NCBI GenBank assembly: GCA_964605095.1
Contig: CAZSBS010000110.1
Span: forward strand, 1 to 14,973
Source: JAUWQU01 sp964605095
GTDB taxonomy: Bacteria; Planctomycetota; Phycisphaerae; SM23-33
Direction of reading: 5' to 3'
DNA length: 14,973 bases
In this document: positions 5,859 through 13,126 of the stretch, in pieces
How the letters are laid out: each line of letters begins with the position of its first letter
Numbering within the stretch: the first letter of the stretch is position 1
The notes under the pieces: generated by a model
What the model saw: the letters and a program-made list of their open reading frames with translations, nothing else
What the model was told of the DNA's origin: nothing
Databases searched by the model: none
Position numbers and translations under genes: made by a program

Positions 5859-7843
5859 TTGCCAAGTCCTTCCTTCCTTAGGCCGCACAAGGCGAACATG
5901 CCTGCCACCCACGCCGCCGCGGCCAGCGCCACGGCCAGGGCGAATGCGTCACCGACAAGACTGTACCAACTCGCCCTGTGATCGACAAGCACCTTGGGGC
6001 CATGTCCGGCGAGATATTCTATTGCGCCACTGTGGGCGCTGTCCAGAAGCAGTGTGCCGGAAATCATTGTATTTCGCCCGTTGTGGCGGACCTCAGCCAC
6101 AATCCGCCCGTTGGAATCGATCGAAGCGCTGACTCCCGTATTGACCGCCCGGACGACCGGCACGCGGTTTTCCACCGCGCGGAAGCAGTAATGGCTGAGG
6201 TGCTGGGCCTGCTCCGTGCTGGCCCGCCGGGCATCGCCCCACCAGCAGACGAACCAGCCATCGTTGGACAAATTGGCCATGATGTCCGCTTTTTTTTGCC
6301 CATCCTGGTAAACCATCCGGCGGCATAGCGGGGAAATCGTGCCCTCGTAGCAGATCGGCGAGACCACGCGCCATTTGCCCGCGGGTCTGGACAGCTCGAA
6401 CCGCGTGATCTCCGGACCCGGGTCCAGTTGCTCCATCACGTCCGGCACAAACCGCCGAAGCAGCTTGTGCAGGCCCAGCCAGGAATCCTTGAACGGCACG
6501 CACTCACTGAACGGGACAAGGTGACGCTTGGAGTAGATCGGGGCGTCGGGTTCGTTGGGGTCCAGCCAGAGCGCGGAGTTCCGCACCAGCCATTCGTCCT
6601 TCGCAAACAGCGGATGGCCGTTGCGGTGGATCGTCGTGCCGCCGGCCAGGATCGCACAGCCAAGCCGGCCCGACATGGCCAGGACCCTGCCGGCAAGTGC
6701 TCGCTTGGACGGCGCGAAACTGCCGTTGGGGTCCGCTGTGCCGTCGCGCAGCAGCCTGTGCAGGAATGAGCGAAGGAACGCCTCGTCGAACAACTTGGCG
6801 TCCCACGCCTCCAGCCCGCCGAATTTGGCGGCCAGGCCGCGAAGGTAATCGCCCTTGAGCGAGTTTGGGTCCAGGTCGATCATCTGGCGGTTGAGCCCGA
6901 CCGGCAGCATGGTTTCCGGCCAGATCACGAGGTCCGGCCTGACGCTGGAATCCAGGAAGGTCCGCGTTGCTTCAAGATGGCTGTCGAGGATCTGTTCTTG
7001 CGTCGCGTTTCGCCCGGCCAGGCTTATGGGGTAGGCCCGTTGGACAATGCCGATGACGGGCCCTTCGACGCGTGTGTCCCTGGAAAGCTGCCACGCCCCG
7101 TAGCCCAGGGCCGCGGCAAGAGCGGCGCCAAAGGCGACCGAGCCGACAATGATCCGGCGGCGCTGGTTCGCCACAAGCACAATAGGCGCCTTGAGGCCCG
7201 CGGCGGCATCGGCCGGATGCACGCGCCGCGCGATGACGGCCAGGATAATGTCCACGACTAGCCCGTTGGCCATCGCCACGATGAACGACACGCCGTAGAT
7301 GCCGGTGATGTCGGCTATTTGGATGAGGATCGTCTGGCGGTACTGGCTGTGGGCCAGGTCGAACCACGGGAAAGTCGGGCCCAGGTAAAGGCTTTGGGCG
7401 CTGGCGCGGATAAACTCCAGCGCCACCCACACAAGCGGCAGGACGATCCACATCGGCTGGTTTCGGCGCACGGCCGCGCGAAGTATTGCCGCCGCCACAA
7501 GCCAGTACAACGTCAGATAGGCAATGCCCGCAAAGTAGCCGACCATGGTGATCCACGTCAGCCAGTAAAGGATGGCCCCCCAGAAGACCAGCGAGCCCAG
7601 CCAGGCCGAGAAGAGCCCCCACCGCCTGCTCGGCGCCAGCACCAGGCCCAGAACCCACGGCACCAGCGCCACATACGCCAGCGGCCAGAGGTCCCACGGG
7701 GCGAATGCCATTTGCAAAAGCCCCGCCGACGCCAGGCAGAACAACAGAGCCGCCGCGCGACGGCGCAGCAGCCCCACGCCCCCGGGCGGCGCCGACTGGG
7801 CGGCATTGATCTTGCTCGACCTATTACTATCGCGCCGGGTCAT
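5855..7843 (-). CDS. lnt: Apolipoprotein N-acyltransferase
   Basis: This 662-residue enzyme transfers an acyl chain from phospholipid to the N-terminal cysteine of diacylated lipoproteins, in the periplasmic leaflet of the inner membrane. Hydrophobic helices fill about 28-255, and a last one is at about 628-654. Between them lies the nitrilase-like domain with the triad E310 (IWPETM), K439 (YSKRHLVPFSE) and C498 (SPICYEG), plus the NLSNDGWF signature near 524-531. The distance from the catalytic Glu to the Lys is 129 residues against about 68 in E. coli Lnt, so roughly 60 extra residues sit between 320 and 390. ATG 7843 is preceded by GGAGAG at good spacing. The gene heads a two-gene unit with the HEAT lipoprotein and is divergent from the gene at 8032. 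Confidence 0.93.
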   Translation of the reverse strand: MTRRDSNRSSKINAAQSAPPGGVGLLRRRAAALLFCLASAGLLQMAFAPWDLWPLAYVALVPWVLGLVLAPSRRWGLFSAWLGSLVFWGAILYWLTWITMVGYFAGIAYLTLYWLVAAAILRAAVRRNQPMWIVLPLVWVALEFIRASAQSLYLGPTFPWFDLAHSQYRQTILIQIADITGIYGVSFIVAMANGLVVDIILAVIARRVHPADAAAGLKAPIVLVANQRRRIIVGSVAFGAALAAALGYGAWQLSRDTRVEGPVIGIVQRAYPISLAGRNATQEQILDSHLEATRTFLDSSVRPDLVIWPETMLPVGLNRQMIDLDPNSLKGDYLRGLAAKFGGLEAWDAKLFDEAFLRSFLHRLLRDGTADPNGSFAPSKRALAGRVLAMSGRLGCAILAGGTTIHRNGHPLFAKDEWLVRNSALWLDPNEPDAPIYSKRHLVPFSECVPFKDSWLGLHKLLRRFVPDVMEQLDPGPEITRFELSRPAGKWRVVSPICYEGTISPLCRRMVYQDGQKKADIMANLSNDGWFVCWWGDARRASTEQAQHLSHYCFRAVENRVPVVRAVNTGVSASIDSNGRIVAEVRHNGRNTMISGTLLLDSAHSGAIEYLAGHGPKVLVDHRASWYSLVGDAFALAVALAAAAWVAGMFALCGLRKEGLGN

Positions 7844-7883
7844 GCGGGACTCTCCGGCCGGCGGCGGTGCCGGGAAAACTTCT

Positions 7884-7896
7884 TTGCCAAAGGCAA
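7884..7896. promoter_or_regulatory. Short perfect palindrome in the lnt leader, possible operator
   Basis: TTGCC (7884-7888) and GGCAA (7892-7896) form an inverted repeat with a 3-base centre, 41 bases upstream of the lnt ATG and downstream of its candidate promoter. It could be an operator or a small RNA hairpin. At this length chance is quite possible. Confidence 0.2.
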
Positions 7897-7913
7897 TCGT
7901 GTCATAGGGCTTC

Positions 7914-7943
7914 TATTTACTGGCACGCCGCCGTCCAGGTCAA
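7914..7943 (-). promoter_or_regulatory. Candidate promoter for lnt and the HEAT lipoprotein
   Basis: On the minus strand TTGACC (7943-7938, 5 of 6 matches) is followed after 18 bases by TAAATA (7919-7914, 3 of 6 matches). Transcription would start near 7907, giving a leader of about 65 bases. The -10 is weak, but the -35 is the best in the 188-base divergent region. Confidence 0.3.
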
Positions 7944-7994
7944 GGTTCGGCCCGCGCCGCCGGCAGCCCTGCTGACACCTGCTGATCTTGGCGC

Positions 7995-8023
7995 TTTGCA
8001 AGGGCCTGGGCAGACCGTACCAT
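7995..8023 (+). promoter_or_regulatory. Candidate promoter for the gene at 8032, possibly leaderless
   Basis: TTTGCA (7995-8000) and TACCAT (8018-8023) are separated by 17 bases. Transcription would begin at about 8030, almost on the ATG at 8032. No Shine-Dalgarno sequence is seen before that ATG (TACCATGTTACGCC), which fits a leaderless message. Both boxes are imperfect. Confidence 0.25.
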
Positions 8024-8031
8024 GTTACGCC

Positions 8032-8991
8032 ATGAGCGAAGGACGAACGATCTCGGAGATTACCCGCCGATCGCTGCTGGCGGGGCTGATGATGGCGATG
8101 CTGGCTGGGTCGGTCGGCGTTGCGTGGTGGCTGTCGGAGTCGCGGCACTACGACCCTCAGACCGCCAGTGAGATCCTGGGCGGCATCCGCAAGCGCGGCC
8201 TGCCCGCGTTCTGGGGCGATGAACTCGTGGAGAGTTGGCACATGCTTCGCCGGGAGGATGGCAATCCGGTCGGCTGGTCCGTTTCCAGGCGCCTAAGGCA
8301 CCAGATCGACGGGTACGCCGGCACGCGGATCAGGCGAGTCGGCAACCTGTTCTCGGAACAGGCATGGGCAATCGACAACGCGGCCCGCGCGGGCAAGTAC
8401 GTGTCCCGCCAGTGGCAGTGGCAACCGGTCAGCGTGCCCGGCCAGAACACGGCCCGGCGCGTGGCGCTGCCAACCACCGAAATTACCCTTCATAAGGGCG
8501 AGGTGACCGTGGTCCGCGCCGATGCATTCCATGAAGTCACGGCTTCGACGCCGGCGCCGGAGGACTACATTCCGGAAGGGCTGACGGACCTGGTCATGTA
8601 CGAAACCGCCATCCAGGGACGCAAGGCCATATTCCGCATCCTGGCCGACGACCAGGCCATCATTCGCGGCCGCGTTGCCTTCGCAGCCATCCGCGTCACG
8701 CCGGAGGGAGGGCGAGTGGTTCGCCGCGATTTCGACGATTCGCAAGAGGTAATGGTCTTCGAGGAAACGGGCGGGCTGCTGAAGGTAACGTATTTGCAAT
8801 CCGGCGTACGGGAGGAGGCGAGTTCGGCCAAGGACGTCGTAAGGATATTCCCCGACGCCAAGCCATATCAGAAACCAGCCGCCCCGGCGACACACCCCGA
8901 CCTGCCTTCGGATGAATCCGAGCCGCTGGGGCATCCGGACACGGCGCCGGACGCAAACGGCCAGGACGCAAACGGCCAGGACGGATTCTGA
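8032..8991 (+). CDS. Membrane-anchored protein of unknown function with a disordered acidic tail
   Basis: I do not recognise this 319-residue protein. The N-terminus TRRSLLAGLMM has a twin-arginine-like pair (R12, R13) followed by a hydrophobic helix (14-34), so it is anchored or exported. The middle (about 40-280) looks beta-rich, with alternating hydrophobic strands (for example ITLHKGEVTVVRADAFHEV and AIFRILADDQAIIRGRV). The last 35 residues are Pro/Asp/Gln-rich and include two copies of DANGQ. An ORF start at 7867 would add 55 residues with no signal character, so ATG 8032 is preferred. It is the first gene of the plus-strand group, 59 bases before the kinase. A periplasmic substrate-binding or sorting role is possible but not supported by any motif. 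Confidence 0.7.
   Translation: MSEGRTISEITRRSLLAGLMMAMLAGSVGVAWWLSESRHYDPQTASEILGGIRKRGLPAFWGDELVESWHMLRREDGNPVGWSVSRRLRHQIDGYAGTRIRRVGNLFSEQAWAIDNAARAGKYVSRQWQWQPVSVPGQNTARRVALPTTEITLHKGEVTVVRADAFHEVTASTPAPEDYIPEGLTDLVMYETAIQGRKAIFRILADDQAIIRGRVAFAAIRVTPEGGRVVRRDFDDSQEVMVFEETGGLLKVTYLQSGVREEASSAKDVVRIFPDAKPYQKPAAPATHPDLPSDESEPLGHPDTAPDANGQDANGQDGF
8950..8979 (+). repeat. In-frame 15-base direct repeat
   Basis: GACGCAAACGGCCAG occurs twice in tandem (8950-8964 and 8965-8979), and GACGG begins a broken third copy. It encodes the repeated DANGQ near the end of the unknown anchored protein. Being a multiple of three, it can expand or shrink without a frameshift. Confidence 0.9.
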
Positions 8992-9050
8992 TTGTGTCCT
9001 GGTGCGATTTTTCCAGGAACACGCAACAATCGCCTCGCCAGGCGCCGAGA

Positions 9051-9719
9051 ATGTCGAAAACGATGTCCACGCCTCAAGCCATTCTGCTGCTGGGACCGAC
9101 CGGCTCCGGCAAGACCCCGCTGGGCGAAATGCTCCAGGCCCGCGGCCTGGGAACCGGGCGGTGCATACACTTCGACTTCGGCGAGAGCCTGCGGCGCATC
9201 GCATCGGGGCAACTGGCCGTCGATGACATCACCGGCGACGACCGGGCGTTAATCGCCGAAATGCTCGACCGCGGGGCGCTGCTGGAAGATGAACACTTCC
9301 ACGTCGCCGAGAAAATTCTTCGCGCTTTCCTGGCCGAGCGGTGGCATGAGCTTCCCGGCCAGGCCACGATCGTGCTGAACGGCCTGCCGCGCCACGTCGG
9401 CCAGGCCGACGGCATCGACCGCATCGTGGCGGTTCGCCTCGTGGTCGAGTTGTCATGCTCGGCCCGGACGGTTCGCCTGCGGCTGGCCGGCGACACCGGC
9501 GGCGACCGCGCGGGGCGCATCGACGACGACCCGGCCCGCGTGAGCAAGAAGCTTGAACTCTATACCCGCCGCACCGAAGGGCTGCTGGGCCACTACCGCT
9601 CACTCGGCGCGGCCGTGACAAGCTTAACCGTCGGACCGGATACCACTGCCGAGGACGCCTGGCGGGAAGTACTAGGCCGGCATAACATCTCCCGGCGTCA
9701 CTACGAACTGTTCTGCTGA
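9051..9719 (+). CDS. Adenylate-kinase-like nucleoside monophosphate kinase
   Basis: This 222-residue P-loop kinase has Walker A GPTGSGKT at 15-22. The NMP-side pattern FGESLRR (43-49) parallels the TGDLLR of adenylate kinase, with the conserved Arg at 48. NGLPRHVGQADGID (110-123) parallels DGFPRTLAQAEALD and keeps the conserved Arg at 114. After LVVELSC and RLRLAG, a short GRIDDD segment (155-160) replaces the LID, followed by the family's helix with LELYTRRTEGLLGHY. It probably transfers phosphate from ATP to AMP or another NMP in the cytoplasm. The short LID is more like that of UMP/CMP kinases or short-LID forms, so the substrate is open. Housekeeping adk normally sits in ribosomal protein clusters, so this is likely an extra paralogue. 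ATG 9051 has no clear ribosome binding site; ATG 9063 is an alternative. The gene precedes the deacetylase by 115 bases. Confidence 0.75.
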   Translation: MSKTMSTPQAILLLGPTGSGKTPLGEMLQARGLGTGRCIHFDFGESLRRIASGQLAVDDITGDDRALIAEMLDRGALLEDEHFHVAEKILRAFLAERWHELPGQATIVLNGLPRHVGQADGIDRIVAVRLVVELSCSARTVRLRLAGDTGGDRAGRIDDDPARVSKKLELYTRRTEGLLGHYRSLGAAVTSLTVGPDTTAEDAWREVLGRHNISRRHYELFC

Positions 9720-9723
9720 CCAC

Positions 9724-9752
9724 TTGCCCGGCGGCGGCGAGTTCTGTAGAGT
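9724..9752 (+). promoter_or_regulatory. Candidate promoter for the deacetylase/acyl-CoA synthetase/CoA-transferase genes
   Basis: TTGCCC (9724-9729) and TAGAGT (9747-9752) are separated by 17 bases; each matches consensus at 4 of 6 positions. A start near 9759 would leave a 76-base leader to ATG 9835. It also argues against reading the deacetylase from the upstream in-frame ATG at 9724. The motif is weak and read-through from the kinase gene is possible. Confidence 0.3.
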
Positions 9753-9834
9753 TTTACACGGTAAGGATTTGCCCGGTGCGGAATGTTCAGGTCTCGGCGC
9801 GGGCCGCTTGTTTGCAGGAAGCCTGTGTGAGTTG

Positions 9835-10974
9835 ATGAAAGCCAGCAGAACAGCCTTCATACATAGCCCTCAGATCGAACAGTACTCCTACCCCTCCGAG
9901 TGCCCCTTCAGCACGTCGCGAGCGGGCCTGGCGCGCAAGATGCTCGCGTCGATGGGCCTGCTCAGCGGACCCGGGCGCAGCGAGGTGGCCCCCGCGGGGG
10001 CCACGCGAGAGGAACTGCTCACCTTCCACACCGACGCATACCTGGACGTGCTGGAAAAGGCCCCACAGGGCTTTCTGGACATCGAGGGCCTGTTCATGGG
10101 CCTCGGCACGCCGGATACGCCCATATTCCGCGGCCTGTACGAATATGCCACACTGGCTGTCGGGGCGACGCTTACCGGCGCGAAGCTCCTGCTGGCCGGC
10201 GTTGCCGACATCGCCTTCAACCCGTCGGGTGGTTTCCACCACGCCCACGCCGCCTATGCATCGGGCTTCTGCTACATGAACGACGTCGCCATCGCCTGCG
10301 AGCACCTTGCGGCCGCGGGAAAGCGGGTGTTCTTCCTGGACATCGACGCCCACCACAGCGACGGCGTGCAGGACGCCTTCTACGACCGCAGGGACGTAAT
10401 GACCCTATCGTTCCACGAAAGCGGCAAGACCCTCTTCCCCGGCACGGGTTTTGCCGATGAGGTCGGCATGGGTGAGGGTAAGGGTTACAGCGCCAACGTG
10501 CCCCTCCCGGCCGGAACTTACGACGATGCGTACCTGCGGGCGTTCAGGGCGATCGCCCCGCCGCTGATCGGGGCGTTCGACCCGGACGTTGTCGTTCTGG
10601 AAGCCGGCATGGACTGCCTGGCCGGCGACCCGCTTACGCACATGGCGCTGACGAACAACGCCTACGCCGAGGCGGTGCAACTGGTGCGCGACATGGGCAA
10701 GCCGCTGCTGGTCACCGGCGGCGGCGGATACCAGATTCAGAATTCCGCTCGTGGTTACGCGCTTGTATGGGTGGTGCTTTGCGGCGAGGACGCTCACTCG
10801 GCCGACATGGGCCTGGGCCTCGGCGGGGTGATGATGGAGACGTCCGACTGGATGGGCGGCCTGCGCGACCGCCAACTCGTGACCACCGCCGCCCAGCGGG
10901 CCGAGGTGGCCCCGGCCGTCGCCGAGACTATAGAGAATGTAAGGAAGAACGTGTTTGGTTACCATGGGCTGTAG
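9835..10974 (+). CDS. Histone-deacetylase-fold enzyme, AcuC-like
   Basis: This 379-residue zinc hydrolase has the class I/II HDAC signature. H135 and H136 in GGFHHAH are the general acid/base pair. Zinc ligands are D171 and H173 in DIDAHHSDG and D260 in LEAGMDCLAGDPL. The transition-state Tyr is Y299 in GGGGY. Ser replaces the usual Gly in HHGDG. All catalytic residues are present, so it is probably active. Bacterial relatives include AcuC, which deacetylates acetyl-CoA synthetase, and acetylpolyamine amidohydrolases. The AcuC-like FHESG-x-LFPGTG stretch and the following acyl-CoA synthetase favour a protein deacetylase, though this is inference. ATG 9835 is taken because family alignment begins at AFIHSPQ; an in-frame ATG at 9724 adds 37 unrelated residues. 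The synthetase follows after 30 bases. Confidence 0.9.
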   Translation: MKASRTAFIHSPQIEQYSYPSECPFSTSRAGLARKMLASMGLLSGPGRSEVAPAGATREELLTFHTDAYLDVLEKAPQGFLDIEGLFMGLGTPDTPIFRGLYEYATLAVGATLTGAKLLLAGVADIAFNPSGGFHHAHAAYASGFCYMNDVAIACEHLAAAGKRVFFLDIDAHHSDGVQDAFYDRRDVMTLSFHESGKTLFPGTGFADEVGMGEGKGYSANVPLPAGTYDDAYLRAFRAIAPPLIGAFDPDVVVLEAGMDCLAGDPLTHMALTNNAYAEAVQLVRDMGKPLLVTGGGGYQIQNSARGYALVWVVLCGEDAHSADMGLGLGGVMMETSDWMGGLRDRQLVTTAAQRAEVAPAVAETIENVRKNVFGYHGL

Positions 10975-11004
10975 CCGGAGTGTTGGAAAGGACCAACCGC
11001 ACCA

Positions 11005-13113
11005 ATGAGCCTTCAGGGATTTTTCGAAGCCAAGTCCGTGGCGGTTGTCGGCGCTTCTCGCAAGCACGGCAAAACCGGCCATGAGATACTCGTCAGCCTC
11101 GTCAGGGGCGGGTTCGAGGGTCCGATCTGGCCGGTAAACCCGAGCGCCGACGAGGTCGAGGGGCTAAGGTGCTATCCGGACATCAAGTCCATCGGCCACA
11201 AGCCGGACCTCGTGGTGATAGTCGTACCCACCGAGGCCGTCCTCGAGAGCGTCCGACAGTGCGGGCAGATTGGGGTCAAGAACATCATAGTGATCACCTC
11301 CGGCTTCAAGGAAGTCGGCCCGGCCGGGGCCAGGCTAGAGTTGGACATCCTCCAACTCATCCGCAGCCACAAGATGCGGATGCTCGGACCCAACTGCCTC
11401 GGACTGATGTGCCCCACCAACAAGCTCAACGCCTCTTTCGGCGGGCCGCTGCCGAAGGCGGGGGCAATTGGCTTTTTCTCGCAGTCAGGCTCGCTGCTGG
11501 CTGTAATCGTGGACATGGCCCGCGCCTCGGGCATTGGCTTCAGCAAGCTCGTGAGCATCGGCAACAAGGCCGACATCGGCGAGCTCGATGTGCTCAAGGC
11601 GCTCGGGCAGGACCCCGACACGTCCGTGATCGCCGGATACCTGGAGACCATCACCGATGGCGACGCGTTCATACGCGAGGCCGAACGAATCAGCAGGGAC
11701 AAACCGATCCTCCTGGTAAAGTCCGGCGAGACCGGCGCCGGCGCCGTGGCCGCGTCCAGCCACACCGGGCGCCTGGCCGACACGCAGCGCGCTTACGAGT
11801 GCGTCTTCGAGCGCGCGGGAGTGGTCCGGTGCGAGTCGGTGACGGCGCAGTTCGACTATGCCCGCGCCTTCGCCAGCCAGCCCCTTCCGGCCGGGTCTGG
11901 CGTGGCCGTGCTCGCCAACGCCGGCGGGCCAGGCATCATGGCTGCCGACGCCACCGAGCGCAGCGGGCTTGAACTCGCCAAGCTCAGCCCCCAAACCCAG
12001 GCCCGCCTGACTGAGAAACTGCCCGCCATGGCAAGTATTTCCAACCCGGTGGACATCCTCGGCGACGCCCTGGCCGACAGGTACGAGTACGCGCTGGACG
12101 TGATCCTCGACGATCCTAACGTCCATAGCGTGGTGGTGCTTCTGAGCCCGCACGCGATGACCGAATGCACCAAGACCGCCGAGGCCATCGTCCGCGTCGC
12201 CAGCGCCAAGGCCAGCAAGCCCATCCTCGCCTGCTTCCTCGGGGCCGGCAGGGTCGCCGAGGCGATAGAAATCCTCCGCCATGGCAACGTGCCGAACTAC
12301 AAGTCGCCGGAGTTCGCCATCGCCACCATCAAGGTCATGGCTGAGTATTCCCGCTGGCGCAGCCGGCCTAGAAGGGTGGTCAAGCTCTTCCCGGTCAATC
12401 GCCGCAAGGTCGAGAAGATAATCTCCCGCCACCTTCGCCTGGGCGACACGGAGATAGGCGAAATGGAGGCCAAGGACATCCTTGACGCCTACGGGTTCGT
12501 CACGCCGAAGGGCATGGTCGCCACGACGGCTGAGCAGGCCGTGGACTTCGCCCAGCAGATAGGCTACCCGGTGGTCCTGAAGATCTGGTCGCCGGACATA
12601 GTTCACAAGGCCGAGGTCGGCGGCGTCCGCATGGGCCTGACCACGCCGCAGGAAGTCATGGACGCCTTCGACCTGATGATGTACCGAATCCCCAAGAAAC
12701 GCCCCGACGCCGAAATCCTCGGCGTGCTGGTCCAGGAGATGTGCAGGTCCGGCAGGGAAGTCATCCTCGGGATGAACCGCGACCCGCACTACGGGCCGCT
12801 GATGATGTTTGGCACGGGCGGCGTGATGGTCGAGGTGCTGCGGGACGTGGCGTTCTACCTGGCGCCGCTGACCGGCGAGGAGGCCAAGGAAATGCTCATG
12901 TCCACCCGCACTTACCAGATGCTCAAGGGCGCGCAGGCCCACGAGAGCGTGGACATCGACGCCATCGCCGAAGGCCTCCAGCGGCTCAGCCAGCTTGTGA
13001 CGGAGTTCCCCGAGATACAGGAGATGGACATCAACCCGTACGTCGTCGGCCCCGAGGGCACCACGCCCATCGCCGTCGACACGCGAATAAAAGTTGCCCC
13101 GGCAAAGGGCTGA
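11005..13113 (+). CDS. ADP-forming acyl-CoA synthetase, fused alpha-beta
   Basis: This 702-residue protein interconverts acyl-CoA plus ADP and phosphate with free acid plus ATP and CoA, in the cytoplasm. Residues 1-130 are the CoA-binding domain (VAVVGASRKHGKTG). Residues 150-460 are the ligase domains, including GFFSQSGSL and SSHTGRLADT with the phospho-accepting H253. Residues 480-700 are an ATP-grasp beta part, with SPDIVHKAEVGGV and H534 at the second phospho-His site. The fused alpha-beta form of about 700 residues is common in archaea and in many anaerobes. Both histidines are kept, unlike in the regulatory PatZ/Pka acetyltransferases, where this module is catalytically dead and carries a GNAT tail; here no GNAT is attached. 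Acetate, propionate or a branched acid could be the substrate. The gene lies 13 bases before the CoA-transferase, so they are coupled. Confidence 0.92.
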   Translation: MSLQGFFEAKSVAVVGASRKHGKTGHEILVSLVRGGFEGPIWPVNPSADEVEGLRCYPDIKSIGHKPDLVVIVVPTEAVLESVRQCGQIGVKNIIVITSGFKEVGPAGARLELDILQLIRSHKMRMLGPNCLGLMCPTNKLNASFGGPLPKAGAIGFFSQSGSLLAVIVDMARASGIGFSKLVSIGNKADIGELDVLKALGQDPDTSVIAGYLETITDGDAFIREAERISRDKPILLVKSGETGAGAVAASSHTGRLADTQRAYECVFERAGVVRCESVTAQFDYARAFASQPLPAGSGVAVLANAGGPGIMAADATERSGLELAKLSPQTQARLTEKLPAMASISNPVDILGDALADRYEYALDVILDDPNVHSVVVLLSPHAMTECTKTAEAIVRVASAKASKPILACFLGAGRVAEAIEILRHGNVPNYKSPEFAIATIKVMAEYSRWRSRPRRVVKLFPVNRRKVEKIISRHLRLGDTEIGEMEAKDILDAYGFVTPKGMVATTAEQAVDFAQQIGYPVVLKIWSPDIVHKAEVGGVRMGLTTPQEVMDAFDLMMYRIPKKRPDAEILGVLVQEMCRSGREVILGMNRDPHYGPLMMFGTGGVMVEVLRDVAFYLAPLTGEEAKEMLMSTRTYQMLKGAQAHESVDIDAIAEGLQRLSQLVTEFPEIQEMDINPYVVGPEGTTPIAVDTRIKVAPAKG

Positions 13114-13126
13114 CGAGAGGCGAACC

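Noticed and set aside
7840..8241. Minus-strand open frame of 133 codons whose TGA overlaps the lnt ATG
   Set aside because: The ATGA overlap looks like coupling, but the protein is Arg/His/Gln/Pro-rich, and the opposite strand has a coherent start with a membrane helix. Promoter-like signals for lnt also lie inside this frame.
9724..9834. Upstream extension of the deacetylase from the in-frame ATG at 9724
   Set aside because: The additional 37 residues have no similarity to the family, the start overlaps a promoter-like element, and the homologous region begins just after the ATG at 9835.
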